Shown here in pieces: positions 26,501-35,494 of a stretch of DNA of 64,000 bases. The stretch comes from Promerops cafer (lineage: Eukaryota > Chordata > Aves > Passeriformes > Nectariniidae): NCBI GenBank assembly GCA_013398275.1, contig VZSE01010669.1, positions 1 to 64,000 on the forward strand. Direction: 5' to 3'. A model generated the notes under the pieces. That model saw only the letters and a program-made list of their open reading frames with translations, had not been told where the DNA came from and did not search any database. How positions within the stretch are numbered: the stretch's first letter is position 1; each line of letters opens with the position of its first letter. A program made the translations under genes and the position numbers.

Positions 26501-29500
26501 ATGGCCACTCCTGCCACCAGGTACACGAAGTGCTCGATCTCGATGGCGATGGGCGTCTTCTCGTTGCCCACGCCCGAGGCGAGGGACGCGATGCGGCCGA
26601 TGATGGTGCGGTCCCCGGTGTTGATGACAATGCCGGTGGCAGTGCCTACAGGGACAAAAAGTGTCACCTTCAGGGCGCACAGGCACTCAGAGGCAGTGGC
26701 AGCCTGACGTTCCAGCAGGTGTTGATGGAAAAACCGCGAGGAAACGGTGGTCAGTTCAAATCCAAATCAATTCATCGAGCGGTGCAGCCATAACCACGCT
26801 GCGTGTGGGAACAGATGCTGAGTGTGACCACCCCCAAGGCCACACTTTAATCTGCTCAGGTCAAAATTCATGTGAGCAATTAAACCTCTCTGAAGTTCCT
26901 CAAAGCAGAATTGCTCAAATGAGTTACCAGGACCAAGCAGCACCTATGCAGGTGCCTTTTGGGGGGCCCTTCTCTCTGTAAGCTGATAAATAATTAAAAT
27001 TAGAAACGTTCCGTTCCCCTGAAGTTGCTGAATAGAGGTCAAGAACTAACTAGAAAAAAAGATAAAAGGATGTAAAGGTGTGCACACAGATGATAAATGT
27101 GGCTGGAGGCAGTGGAGAAACAGATGAAGAGGATAAAATGGGGTTTCCACGCCCAGTTTCAGGATCAGCTCACCTTCCACACAGGTGGTGGAGTAGAAGG
27201 CAATGTTCCTGGTCTCCAGGGGGTTCTCGTGGGTGAAGTCACAGGAGCGGGACTGTGGCTCTGACTCCCCTGTGAGTGAAGAATTGTCCACCTTTAATGA
27301 AAGGAGACATGCCCAGATTAAAGTCAGCAGTACACAGTGGTGTCCAGCCCGGGAGGCGAGGTGGCAGCTTATTACATAATCAGTGACATCGACATCTCTC
27401 AGTGCCTCTTCTCTGAGCTGCTGCTGTCCCTGACAGAACCTGTTTCTGTGGGAATTCACTTCAGCCAATGCTGTGTGTCTGTCAGGGGGATTTTCAGCAG
27501 CAGCCTGAGAAAACCCCACAGTTTTGAGGATCTGCCTCCACTGGAAACTCTCAATAGTGTGTTGGTGCATCTGCCCTGTCCTGGCAAAGAGCAGAGCCAG
27601 AACATGGCATGGACTTCTTGGATGTTCAGGGAGGGAGGTGTCAGTCCTAGAGGAGCTCAGCATCACCTCCAGGCTTCTGACTTCACTAATTATATCCAAT
27701 CAAAGCTCTAATAACCCATATTGGCTGTGTAGAAATTCTTTCTATGCAATAAACTGCTCCAAACTCTGTTTTCCCTCTTTCCTTTGCTCTTCCAAGCCCT
27801 GTTTACCTTGCAACCCTGAGTGAAGATGAGGCGAATGTCTGCAGGGATCCTGTCCCCACCCTTGATCTCCACGATGTCCCCAACCACCAGCTGGTCTGCT
27901 GGCAGCTCCTTCTTCTCGGCATCCCTGAGGACAAGAGCTTGCTGGAAGACAGAAATGGGACAAAAATCAGCTTTGTGCCACTCTCTAAACTGAGATCCTC
28001 CCCTCTATTCTGGGAAAGATCCAGAGCAGGGTGATGGAGAGGAAATGTGAGTATTTGACATCCAGCTGTGCTGCTCAGGCTGGAATTTGGGGGATATGAG
28101 ATGGGAAGTGGCCTTGGAGATGGGGAAATGCCTTCCAGAAATGCAGCTGCGTGACACCAGGTCTGTGGGTAAAAGCAGTGGGCTGCAAAATGTGAAACCC
28201 AGCACATTTCAGCTTTTTACAGGTTTTAACTGGGCACTGAGGTCTCTAATCCAACCCAAAATGTGATACCCAGCATGTTTCAGCCTTTTACAGGTTTTAA
28301 CTGGGCACTGAGATCTCTAACCCAGTCCTAGATGGAAAACAAGGATGTGCATCCTCCAGTTCACAGATCCATGAAAGCAACCACCTTGTGCTAAAAGCCA
28401 TGGTTTGTGATTCAGGACGTTTTTCTGGGTCATCTGCCGAGAGGTAAATTCAAGTTGGGCTTGCTGGGCTTCCCTCATGCACTATTGGGATGAATTTTTG
28501 CCTCAGTTCTGGTGGTTCTCACCTGTGGGATCATCTTGCTGAAGCTGGCCATGATGTTTGTGCTCTTGGCTTCTTGATAATAAGCAAAGATGCCAGTGAG
28601 GATGACAACCAGAGCCAGGACTACTCCGAGGTAGAGCTGATCAATAAAAGATATAATCTGGTTAATTTAAGAAAGTTTTCAGTAATTCCTCTGTTAGAAT
28701 AAATCAGTTCTGTGTTGTTTTAAAATGAGGTGTTGGCCAGGTTAAAAGACAGGTTAGGAAAAGAACTTCTGGGTGTTGGCCTGCAAATGATCAATTCAAG
28801 CTTTTTTTGTGTGTGTATAAAAAAAGCTTTTCAACAGTGATTTTCCCATCTAAAATCCTTCTCTAATCCTGAACAAATTAGAGTGTAACAAACAAATTAG
28901 AAAAAAAAAAATGCAGAGTATAACAAAGGGGAATTAGTCAGAGACTCTTTAGTCCCTGACTAAAGTCACAGTCTAAAGTCTTTAGCCTTTTTTACTGCTC
29001 TCAGAATTCTCAAGAAGTGTGATTGTGCCCAGTGGTTATAAAACCTTTGCCCGGGCACTCTCTGAGCGAGTGCTGTGCGAGGTGCTTGAGCTTTTATCAG
29101 GAGTGCTCAGCAGCAGGAGAGCCTGGCGAGAACAAGAGGCCTCCTTGTAGTTACTGAGTAACTGCGTAGTATTTAAACCACCGGGGCGTCACGGGAGCCG
29201 CTGTGCTGGGGCTGCTCATCCACTCACGTTGTCGAAGGCTGCATCCACGCCCTGCGCCAGCTGGATGCCGAAGGAGATCCAGGAGAAGACAGCCCCGATC
29301 CACAGGAGGATGGAGAAGCCCCCGATCATCTGCTTGAGGAACTTCACGATTTCGGGGGTGGCTTTGGGGGGAGTGAGCGCGTTGGGGCCGTCCCGAGCCA
29401 AAATCTCTGCTGCTCTTGCACTCGAGAGACCCTGCAGAAGGAGGGGACACGTTTACTATGAAATCACAGGCAGATTTTTACCCCTGCTCAGAGCAAAGTG

Positions 29501-32500
29501 CACGTGCTGCTGTTCCTTTAAAGGTTGTTTGTGTCACAAACGGGCTGCAACTCTGATTTCCAAACCTGCTGATTTCAGAGAGGCTGCTATTAATGATCTG
29601 CTCTGCAGGAACAGCTATTTCTTTACTGGAGCACTGAATTTGGGGCCACATCCATCAGGAGTTTCCATTCTGTTGGTTATCAACCAAATATTCGTGTTTG
29701 GAAAGCCAGGGGAAAACTGACATTCTTTTGCATTTCCACAAGGTGTTTGTAGCTCAGGAGGTTCTTGAAATTCTTGTCTGTGCTCTGGCCACATTCAGTG
29801 CTTTGATATTCAAATGTCAGGTGTCAAAGGGACTCAGGTGTAGTTTCTCAAATCTAGATTTTCCTTCAAAATCAGCTCAATCCATGCAGTCTTTGGCTAT
29901 AAGTTGTTACAGTGAAAAGTGAATTGTGGTGAAATCAAAAGATCAGGTAACAGCTTTAGAAAAAATGAGGTCCTGGTGCAAAACCCCAAGGTCCCATTTT
30001 TGATTTCAAAGCAGTAGCTCAGCTTTCTTCAGACTTGAGAGAATCTCCACTTTAAATCCAGGTCAGTGCTCGTTGCCTTGCTGGCTTAGGCTTTACTGGG
30101 AGCATCAATGCAGGCACCCCCACACCTCTAATAACGAAATTCCTGCTCCTGGGGAGCTCTGGGGAGGCCAGAGGCACCTGATTGAGGCAGTTCCTTAACG
30201 AAGCCCTGTGGACTTACTTTGTCGATGCTGGTACCGTACTTCATCTCCAGCTCCGAGGTGCTGAGCCTGTGGTCATCCTGCATTCCAACAGAGACACAAA
30301 ATTACAGTGAGCAGAGCATCAGGCTGCTGAGATTTTTATTTCCAAGCTGCCTGGATCTGGGAACACGGATTAAGTTGCTTGCATGACACCCCGCTTTCAT
30401 TAATTAGACAAATCTGCATATTGATAAGCAAAATATCTTCCACTGGAAGATGATATTTCTTTTTCGTTTTGATTTGCAGAGTGCTTTTGTAAATAGCTCC
30501 CTCCTCCAGCAAATCTGTCACAAGAACAGGGTGGTGTGCTCATGTTTCTGCTGCTTGCCACGAGGGGCTGTGCTTCTTTTGGATAAATCATTTCTGTCTG
30601 CATGTTGCAGGGCTCGGAGTGTGTGTGACAATCTCTGCCCTTGAATGCCAGGGTAGGGAATGTGAATTATCCTCCTCAGCCTGGTGGAAAGAGGCAACAG
30701 GTTCTAAGCACAGTTAAAAAGGGTGTGGGAGAGGGAAATCTCAAAGCTCTTCTGCTTGGCCTGCAGTGCCACCTCTGTGGTATCATTGCCCTAATTATAT
30801 CTTGTGCTGAACTGGGATTTAGAAGCCAAGAATTTGAGAGATCTCCCAGTTGTTTTCTCAGAGTGATTCATGGGTACTTGGGTGAGTCAATTCTCCTGTC
30901 TGTGCTTTGGTTTCTCTTTAGAAACACGGGAGTGGAGTTACATCCCCCGGTGGCAAAGACAACACGGCCTGAGAAATATTTACCTGCTGCTGGGCAGACC
31001 TTGGAAACGTGCTGGGTGAATGGATGAGGGAATCATGGAATCAATATCTTATTTTGGTGTTCTTTGAGCTTGCAAATGCCATCTAGCCCGTAAATAGCCT
31101 CTCCTCTGAGCTGCTCTCACAGCAATCCCGAAAAGAGGTCAGCATAATTACCCTCATGTCTCAGATTGGGAAACTGGAATGTGTGGAGAGGAAGCAACAT
31201 TTCCAAGAGCAGCCAGCAGGTCAGTGGAGAGCCAGGAGGAAAACACAGATTTCTTGAAGGCCAGAGATGTTGGTTTGGGTAAAAACCCCTGTGTTTAAAG
31301 CTGAGAAATGCTCTTAGCTCTGCAATCTCTGGAGCACAATGCCATGGTTCTGCCTCTGATGCCTGGCTGGCTGTGCAAGTTGTCAGGAAATACTGATGGC
31401 AGTGATTCCATCTGGGGAATGGTTCCTTTTTGGGCAGATAATGTTCTGTACCATTGGTGGCTTAATTATACCAGAATCATCCTCTCATTTTAGGTATTAA
31501 TCTTGCACAGCATTTTTCTGGCACACTCCAGGAGTGTGAGGAAGCAAATCCTTCCCTGTGCCAGGATTTTCAGTGCAGGACATTCCCGGGGTTTCATGGA
31601 ATGTGTAGTGGAAGCTCAGCAACACTCACCAGGTCCAGTTCTTTCTTAAGATCTTCTGCCTTCTTTTTCTTCTTGTTGCCTTTTGAGTCTTTGTGCTTCT
31701 CCTCTTCATCTTCAGTCTCTGTTTTATGCAGATCTTTTGTGCCATAGATCTCAACCGAGTAAACATCGGACTTTTTCTGTAAAAGACCACAAAAAAGTCA
31801 AAATTTTTCAGATCTACTTTTTTAGACAACTTACAAATCTCTACTGTCCCTTTCTCCTGGCCACTTAAGGTGTTTTTTCCTGTCTTATCAAGAGATCCAT
31901 CCAGTTTGTGTTACTGTGATTGTGGTCAGGACTTCATCAGGTGCAAATTACAGGGATTCCTTTAGGGATGTGCAAGACTTCCAGCAGTTTATGATCTAAA
32001 ACAAGTGTAGGAAAATACTGCCCAGGACCTCAGCAGTGAAAATTACTCATTTATTTATCAGCTCCAAGGAGACATCAGTGGAAAAGCAAAATATTTGTGA
32101 AAGGAAAGGGGAGGGGGAAATTATCATTGAGAACTTGCTTGTTCCTGGAGCTTTTCAGATCCATAACTTCAAGATTTAAATATTAATTACAGCTAACACT
32201 TACAAGTATATATTTGCATTGAATCAAAGTGAGGAATGGAGGCAAACACTGGACTGAAAGCCAAGGAGCAGCTGCTCTGTTTCTGCTCACACAGAGCTCA
32301 GATTTAGCCAACAGAGCAGGGATTTAGCCACAGAGCAGGGATTTAGCCAACAATTCACTTATTTTTGCCAGTGGAATGTTGGGCACAGGGAGCTGTTGAC
32401 CCAGGGAGGCTGCTGCACCTCAGGGAATGTTTTGCTTTCGGTGATAACTCGGGAGTCGTGCTGTTTCCAAACCCTGGGTTAACTCTGCAGTGTGCAGGGC

Positions 32501-33510
32501 AAACTTCCCTCCCGTGCCACTGATCTACAGCTGCCTAATCACAACGTTCCAGCTCCCAATTATCCTGGAAACTGCATGCCAGGCCTTGGGAGAGCCACTG
32601 GGTCACCTCATTCCAGAGGTTTCCTTGTGGATTGAACCCCACAAGATCAGGAGAGCCCCCCTGGATGTTCCCTGGTGGGGCAAAGCACAAATGGGCTCTG
32701 CCAGGGCTTGGCTTCCTGAGAGATCTCACAGCAGTGAAGGAAGATCTCTCCATGACATAAAGAAAGCTCAAATAATGGAAGCAACGAGAAAAAAACAATA
32801 ATAATTGGGGTCTCTTATTATTTAACACTGTTCTGAACTCAAAACTGGCATCTTATCTTCAGCTGTCCTGTAACTAAAGGAGTATTTAATTCTTGACATT
32901 GTCTCTTGATGAAGGGGAAAGCAAAGAGCTGCTGAGCAGTTTGAGGACTTTAAAGACTGAAATACTACTGCTAAACACTTGATTTTGCTTGGTGATGCAC
33001 ATCCCAGAGATAGGGCATGCCTGTTGTAAGTTCTATTTTTTTTTCTGCCATGCTGAAGATTCACGATCTATTTTATCTATTGGGATTTTTTCTCTTCACC
33101 TTCCTCCTCCTCCTGTCTTTAACTCTCCTGCCCAAAAAAATCTGTTCAGCTTTTCAAATCCCTATAGAGCACAGAAACCAGGAGAGAAAGGCAACAGCTC
33201 TCTGCTGGGAGAACTTAGCAGATGGGAGAGAAAAACAAAGAAAATTGATGAAGTTAGTAAAATCCATTGCTCACTTGTAAGCATGACTTATGTTCACCTT
33301 TAACCTTCAGAGTTCCATAAAATCTCAGATTTTGGCTCAGATTTTTGGCTCGACCTGTCTAAGAATTCTTCCCAATCCAAACTGTTCATGCCCAAGAGTG
33401 TCTGGTATTAATTCAATTTTTCACTTAGCCTGTACTTATAGATTCACAATATAAAACTTAAGAAGAAACACAAGGGGCAGTTCCTTGGGCATTGTACCCA
33501 CCTTGACCAT
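14504..33510 (-). CDS. ATP12A: ATP12A, non-gastric H+/K+-transporting ATPase alpha subunit (23 coding exons)
   Basis: P-type (IIC) ATPase alpha subunit that exchanges cytosolic H+ for extracellular K+ across epithelial plasma membrane and needs a beta subunit of the ATP1B/ATP4B family. Twenty-three exons with GT-AG borders sum to 3108 nt, giving 1035 aa plus stop (human about 1039). Exons 5' to 3': 33510-33502, 31776-31630, 30277-30218, 29431-29228, 28636-28523, 27941-27807, 27291-27174, 26645-26377, 25649-25451, 25030-24921, 24181-24047, 23794-23602, 23368-23193, 22205-22069, 21454-21304, 19415-19247, 18598-18444, 17862-17739, 17445-17300, 16699-16566, 15489-15388, 14837-14746, 14532-14504. 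Exon lengths match the conserved Na,K/H,K-ATPase skeleton (204, 114, 135, 118, 269, 199, 110 and so on). Key residues: TGES 230-233, E345 (M4), phosphorylated D387 in DKTGT, K519 in KGAPER, TGDGVND 726-732, and K793 in M5, which marks H,K- rather than Na,K-pumps. The N-terminus (VYSVEIYGTKDL) and C-terminus (WWDKNMYY) fit ATP12A rather than ATP4A or ATP1A. No frame break seen. Confidence 0.96.
14746..14837 (-). CDS. ATP12A: ATP12A exon 22 (residues 996-1027), helix M10
   Basis: 92 nt encoding FQYWFVAVPFAILIWVYDEI then RKLLIRRHPG. The acceptor is the distal of two AGs (CTCCCAG); the nearer TTTCAG would break frame. Donor GTGAGT splits the Ser codon. Confidence 0.96.
15388..15489 (-). CDS. ATP12A: ATP12A exon 21 (residues 962-996), helix M9
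   Basis: 102 nt encoding NKVIWVGIFSQIGIALILTY and GLGHVTALNFTPL. Acceptor TTCCTGCAG, donor GTGAGT; split Arg codons at both ends keep frame. Confidence 0.96.
16318..16547 (+). mobile_element. CR1 LINE 3' fragment in ATP12A intron 20
   Basis: Matches the avian CR1 3' region: TTTAGATTAGATAGGAAAAA, CCCAGAGAAGCTGTGTCTGC, CCTGGAAGTGTCCAATGCCA, GTGTCCCTGCCCATG and the terminal TTCCAACCCAAACCATTCTG. 5'-truncated, antisense to ATP12A, and ending close to the exon 20 donor. Confidence 0.92.
16566..16699 (-). CDS. ATP12A: ATP12A exon 20 (residues 918-962), helix M8
   Basis: 134 nt encoding TKYQRTYLQWTGYTAFFVSI and QQVADLIIRKTRRNSIF. A CR1 fragment ends within about 20 bp of this exon's splice donor. 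Confidence 0.97.
17300..17445 (-). CDS. ATP12A: ATP12A exon 19 (residues 869-917), M7 and beta-subunit contact
   Basis: 146 nt encoding M7 (IMQSVGAFVTYFTVYAEQGF) and the extracellular M7-M8 loop ending EDSYGQQW. The SYGQ motif in this loop is the known contact for the beta subunit in Na,K- and H,K-pumps. Confidence 0.97.
17739..17862 (-). CDS. ATP12A: ATP12A exon 18 (residues 828-869)
   Basis: 124 nt encoding IPSVALAYEKAESDIMNRRP, the M6-M7 cytoplasmic loop, and DRLVNEQLAVYSYLQIG at the start of M7. Confidence 0.97.
18444..18598 (-). CDS. ATP12A: ATP12A exon 17 (residues 776-827), helices M5-M6
   Basis: 155 nt encoding [20 protein letters not shown] and the M6 motif LFIDLGTD. K793 in TLTKNIAEL is the lysine that replaces the Na,K-ATPase serine and acts as an internal positive charge, associated with electroneutral H+/K+ exchange. 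Confidence 0.98.
19247..19415 (-). CDS. ATP12A: ATP12A exon 16 (residues 720-776), TGDGVND
   Basis: 169 nt. Begins GAVVAVTGDGVNDSPALKKA; D728 and D732 are the Mg2+-coordinating P-domain residues. Continues with [20 protein letters not shown]; the SDAAKNAAD form is the H,K-ATPase variant of a stretch that reads SDVSKQAAD in Na,K-ATPases. Confidence 0.98.
20817..20945 (-). mobile_element. CR1 LINE 3' fragment in ATP12A intron 15
   Basis: Plus strand reads CAGAATCACAAATAGTCTGG then GCTGGAAAAGAGC and TTCACCCAGCACTGCCACTC, the reverse complement of a CR1 3' end. Diverged copy, same sense as ATP12A. Confidence 0.75.
21304..21454 (-). CDS. ATP12A: ATP12A exon 15 (residues 669-719)
   Basis: 151 nt encoding EATAAVVNGMELKDMSSEQL and [20 protein letters not shown]. 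Most divergent at its start (human has RDAKAAVV), typical for this linker. CpG-rich third positions. Confidence 0.96.
22069..22205 (-). CDS. ATP12A: ATP12A exon 14 (residues 624-669), P domain
   Basis: 137 nt encoding [20 protein letters not shown] and the SETVEDIAKRLNVPVEQVNR segment. TGDHP is the P-domain motif near the phosphoryl aspartate. The final Arg codon is split AG|G. Confidence 0.97.
23193..23368 (-). CDS. ATP12A: ATP12A exon 13 (residues 565-623)
   Basis: 176 nt encoding FCHLYLPENEFPETFQFDTD followed by the highly conserved [20 protein letters not shown] hinge between the N and P domains. Donor GTAAGA. Confidence 0.97.
23602..23794 (-). CDS. ATP12A: ATP12A exon 12 (residues 501-565), ATP-binding KGAPER
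   Basis: 193 nt. Contains FLLVMKGAPERILERCSTI; K519 corresponds to the FITC-reactive lysine of the ATP site. Ends YMELGGMGERVLG with the Gly split. Confidence 0.97.
24047..24181 (-). CDS. ATP12A: ATP12A exon 11 (residues 456-500), N domain
   Basis: 135 nt encoding [20 protein letters not shown] and the NKKVAEIPFNSTNKFQ strand, core of the nucleotide-binding domain. Donor GTGGGT, acceptor TGCCCACAG. Confidence 0.97.
24921..25030 (-). CDS. ATP12A: ATP12A exon 10 (residues 419-455), N domain
   Basis: 110 nt encoding QPFDQSSPSWTALSKIVTLC and NRAEFRPGQENLPIMK, a nucleotide-binding-domain segment. The acceptor TTCTCTCAG gives a split Thr codon that restores frame with exon 9. Confidence 0.96.
25451..25649 (-). 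CDS. ATP12A: ATP12A exon 9 (residues 353-419), phosphorylation site
   Basis: 199 nt. Runs from the end of M4 into the P domain and carries CSDKTGTLTQNRM, with D387 the aspartate phosphorylated by ATP in each cycle. Ends DNQIYSADTSEDQT with the following Thr codon split by the intron (phase 1). Confidence 0.98.
26377..26645 (-). CDS. ATP12A: ATP12A exon 8 (residues 263-352), helices M3-M4
   Basis: 269 nt, the largest coding exon, strongly GC-rich. Encodes GIVINTGDRTIIGRIASLAS, then M3 (about 302-323) and M4 with VANVPEGLL; E345 is the unwound-helix cation ligand. The sequence KTPIAIEIEHFV and the M3 region favour ATP12A over ATP1A. Confidence 0.98.
27174..27291 (-). CDS. ATP12A: ATP12A exon 7 (residues 224-263), TGES loop
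   Basis: 118 nt starting VDNSSLTGESEPQ. T230-G231-E232-S233 is the actuator TGES loop that drives hydrolysis of the aspartyl phosphate. Ends in HENPLETRNIAFYSTTCVEG; the last Gly codon is split with exon 8. Confidence 0.97.
27807..27941 (-). CDS. ATP12A: ATP12A exon 6 (residues 179-223), actuator domain
   Basis: 135 nt encoding QALVLRDAEKKELPADQ, then LVVGDIVEIKGGDRIPADIR, the first part of the beta-rich actuator domain that carries dephosphorylation machinery. Donor GTAAAC is weaker than its neighbours. Confidence 0.97.
27989..28433 (+). repeat. Copy 1 of a ~440-bp duplication (fills ATP12A intron 5)
   Basis: Nearly identical to 35058-35494. It covers almost all of the 581-bp intron 5, starting 47 bp from exon 6 and ending 89 bp from exon 5. 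It includes an internal 71-bp tandem duplication (28192-28333) with the shared core TTTTACAGGTTTTAACTGGG. Not a repeat family I recognise. Confidence 0.93.
28523..28636 (-). CDS. ATP12A: ATP12A exon 5 (residues 141-178), helix M2
   Basis: 114 nt, starting LYLGVVLALVVILTGIFAYY (M2) and continuing into the cytoplasmic QEAKSTNIM segment that leads to the actuator domain. Acceptor TTGATCAG, donor GTGAGA. Confidence 0.97.
29228..29431 (-). CDS. ATP12A: ATP12A exon 4 (residues 73-140), helix M1
   Basis: 204 nt. Starts GLSSARAAEILARDGPNAL, continues with TPEIVKFLKQMIGG and M1 (about 111-130). The extracellular M1-M2 loop is bordered by Q129 and N140, matching the glutamine and asparagine that border this loop in cardiac-glycoside-sensitive Na,K-ATPases. 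Donor GTGAGT follows codon 140 exactly. Confidence 0.97.
30218..30277 (-). CDS. ATP12A: ATP12A exon 3 (residues 53-72)
   Basis: 60 nt with donor GTAAGT. Encodes DDHRLSTSELEMKYGTSIDK, the conserved start of the actuator-domain N-terminal part found in all Na,K/H,K pumps. The length equals the 60-nt exon of ATP1A genes. Confidence 0.95.
31146..31258 (+). mobile_element. MIR-like SINE fragment in ATP12A intron 2
   Basis: Resembles the MIR/CORE-SINE core: CCCTCATGTCTCAGATTGGG, GAAACTGGAATGTGTGGAGA, then AGCCAGCAGGTCAGTGGAGA (consensus runs CATTTTACAGATGAGGAAAC, ... CACAGC.AG.AAGTGGCAGA). Ancient and degraded. Confidence 0.5.
31630..31776 (-). CDS. ATP12A: ATP12A exon 2 (residues 4-52), cytoplasmic N-terminal tail
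   Basis: 147 nt, acceptor TTTTACAG, donor GTGAGT. Encodes a charged tail with the ATP12A-like motif VYSVEIYGTKDL, then a glutamate-rich stretch and a lysine run (GNKKKKKAEDLKKEL). This lysine-rich tail is variable across the family and is thought to modulate conformational kinetics. Confidence 0.93.
33502..33510 (-). CDS. ATP12A: ATP12A exon 1 (start codon micro-exon, residues 1-3)
   Basis: Encodes only Met-Val-Lys before a GTGGGT donor. ATP4A and ATP12A also start with a three-residue coding exon, and splicing to exon 2 keeps frame. The ATG has a good context (A at -3, G at +4). This is the least certain exon because nine bases carry little information; the real start could lie in another upstream exon. 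Confidence 0.7.
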
Positions 33511-33781
33511 CTTGGTGAGTTTATTCCTTTCCTGGTGGAGGGAAGCAGCCAAGCCAAAGCCTCTGGGTCAAAAGCCAAAATCTCTGGATGAAAAGCCCAA
33601 GCCCAGCTGGGGACTGTGGTGGCTCAGAGCAGTCCTGGAGTGCAGAAGCTCCCCGAGGTGGTGGGTCCCTCTCCTGTGGCCAGCAGGTGTTAGCTGGAAT
33701 GCTGCTCCCACCTCGGCATCCTTCAGGCAGGACGAGCTCCCTGTCCCAAGCCTGTGGAGAAAGAGCTCTGCTTGCTGCTGC

Positions 33782-33787
33782 TTTATA
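33782..33787 (-). promoter_or_regulatory. Candidate TATA box for ATP12A
   Basis: Minus strand reads GATTTATAAAGCAGC, a TATAAA match 272 bp upstream of the proposed start codon. Transcription would then begin near 33755 and leave a 5' UTR of roughly 245 nt. Flanking sequence is moderately GC-rich. No transcript evidence; inference only. Confidence 0.35.
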
Positions 33788-35057
33788 AATCAGCATCTTG
33801 GGCTGCCACTCCACCCCTCCCCTTCCAGGTCCAGCCCATCTTCTGTTTCACCTGGAGTAGGTGGAAAAATACCACAGTAATGGGCATGTGGGTTTCAGGT
33901 CAGATAGGTTCTAATTATTCCTTTGTAGTGTTTGCTCACAAGTAGGGAACAGGTGTATTATTCATCTTGCTGGAAGCGAGGAGTTTCCTCCAGAGACTTT
34001 CCAGCTCCAGGCTCCCCTCGGGATCCTGGGCTAAAGGAGGGCTCTACACATGTTGTCTCACCTGCCCAGGTGATGTTCTCTTTGCCTGAAGTCCCTCAAA
34101 GTTGAATCCCTGCCCCGTTTGGGTGCTAGCAGGGATTTAGTGGAGTGGTGCTCTTTGAAGCTTCATAGTTTGGACTTCACTCTTAATCCTTGCCTTGTAT
34201 TTCATTTGTTTTCCACCGTCATGCTGAGCTGGGAGAAGTGAACTTCCTGCTGCTTTTCCAGCGGGGCATTCACCTGAACAGTTCTTGGTTTGTCTGGCAC
34301 CAATTACCAGCTTGCAGGTTGGAGTGATAATGAGATCTGTGACACTTTTGGTACCTCTCACCACTTAGGAGTAAAGCTGCTTCTTCACCTCTGAGACTGA
34401 ACTGATGAGAAGCTGAGTGAAACACGGGAAATGTCTTCTGTAGTTTAACATTGTTTGGGGAAAGACTTGTCTGTCATCCATCTGACCCTGCTGATCAGCA
34501 GCATTTGGTCTTTAATATCATAATCTTTGCTCTTTGCTATTATACACAGTCTTTATTCTATGTAATCCATAAACTTTAAATCCATTGGAGATACTGTGTA
34601 GTGCCACCAGTAAATGACTCAAATTGTGGTCAGAGATATGACATGTTAGTGGAGATAATCAATGCTGGCTTTATCAAATCATAGATAGAAGCTGTTAGCG
34701 GAGGGGAAAATCCAAAGGACATCATCTATTACCTCAACAAAGCAGGAATAATTTATATTCAAATCAAGTGCACAGGAACTTGAGTGTCAGACCTCCTCAA
34801 GCTGCTCCCACTTCACAGTTTATGTGTGTTGGTCTTTTTCCACGGCATTCTTTAAGCCTGGAACGTTGCGCAAGGTGCAGGAGTGGGTCTGGAAAGGTTT
34901 CGTGTTCAGTTTCTGCTGCTTGATGTACTCAGAGCTGGGTTTTGTCCTGGAATATCAACCTTTCCCTAGGGCTGTGGGTGCTGGAGGTTTCCCAATGTCA
35001 GCAAGAGCAGGGATGTGTTGGCTGTGTCCAGGGAATCTGTGATGTGTGAGACCCAGC

Positions 35058-35494
35058 ACTGAGACCCTCCCCTCTGTTCTGAGGAGGATCCAGAGCAGGG
35101 TGATGGAGAGGAAATGTGAGCATATTTGACATCCAGCTGCGCTGCTCAGGCTGGAATTTGGGGGATATGAGATGGGAAGTGGCCTTGGAGATGGGGAAAT
35201 GCCTTCCAGAAATGTGCTCGCTCTGTGGGTAAAAGCAGTGGGCTGCAAAATGTGAAACCCAGCACATTTCAGCTTTTTACAGGTTTTAACTGGGCACTGA
35301 GGTCTCTAATCCAATCCAAAATGTGATACCCAGCACGTTTCAGCCTTTTACAGGTTTTAACTGGGCACTGAGATCTCTAACCCAGTGCTAGATGGAAAAC
35401 AAGGATGTGCATCCTCCAGTTCACAGATCCATGAAAGCAACCACCGTGTGCTTTTTAGCCGTGGTTTGTGATTCAGGACATTTTTCTGGGTCAT
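35058..35494 (+). repeat. Copy 2 of the ~440-bp duplication (1.5 kb upstream of ATP12A)
   Basis: Same order and orientation as 27989-28433, including the 71-bp internal tandem (35252-35393). Differs by scattered substitutions, a missing 15-17 bp near 35215 and small indels. It lies outside the gene, upstream of exon 1. Confidence 0.93.

Noticed and set aside
26287..26793. Several long open frames on both strands
   Set aside because: Shadows of the GC-rich ATP12A exon 8; only the H,K-ATPase frame has family similarity.
28192..28333. CRISPR-like or regulatory repeat array
   Set aside because: Only two 71-bp units in a vertebrate intron; simple tandem duplication.
14504..33510. Assignment as ATP1A (Na+/K+-ATPase) or ATP4A (gastric pump)
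   Set aside because: K793 in M5 and SDAAKNAAD exclude ATP1A; the N-terminal VYSVEIYGTKDL and the exon 7-8 and C-terminal sequence match ATP12A better than ATP4A.
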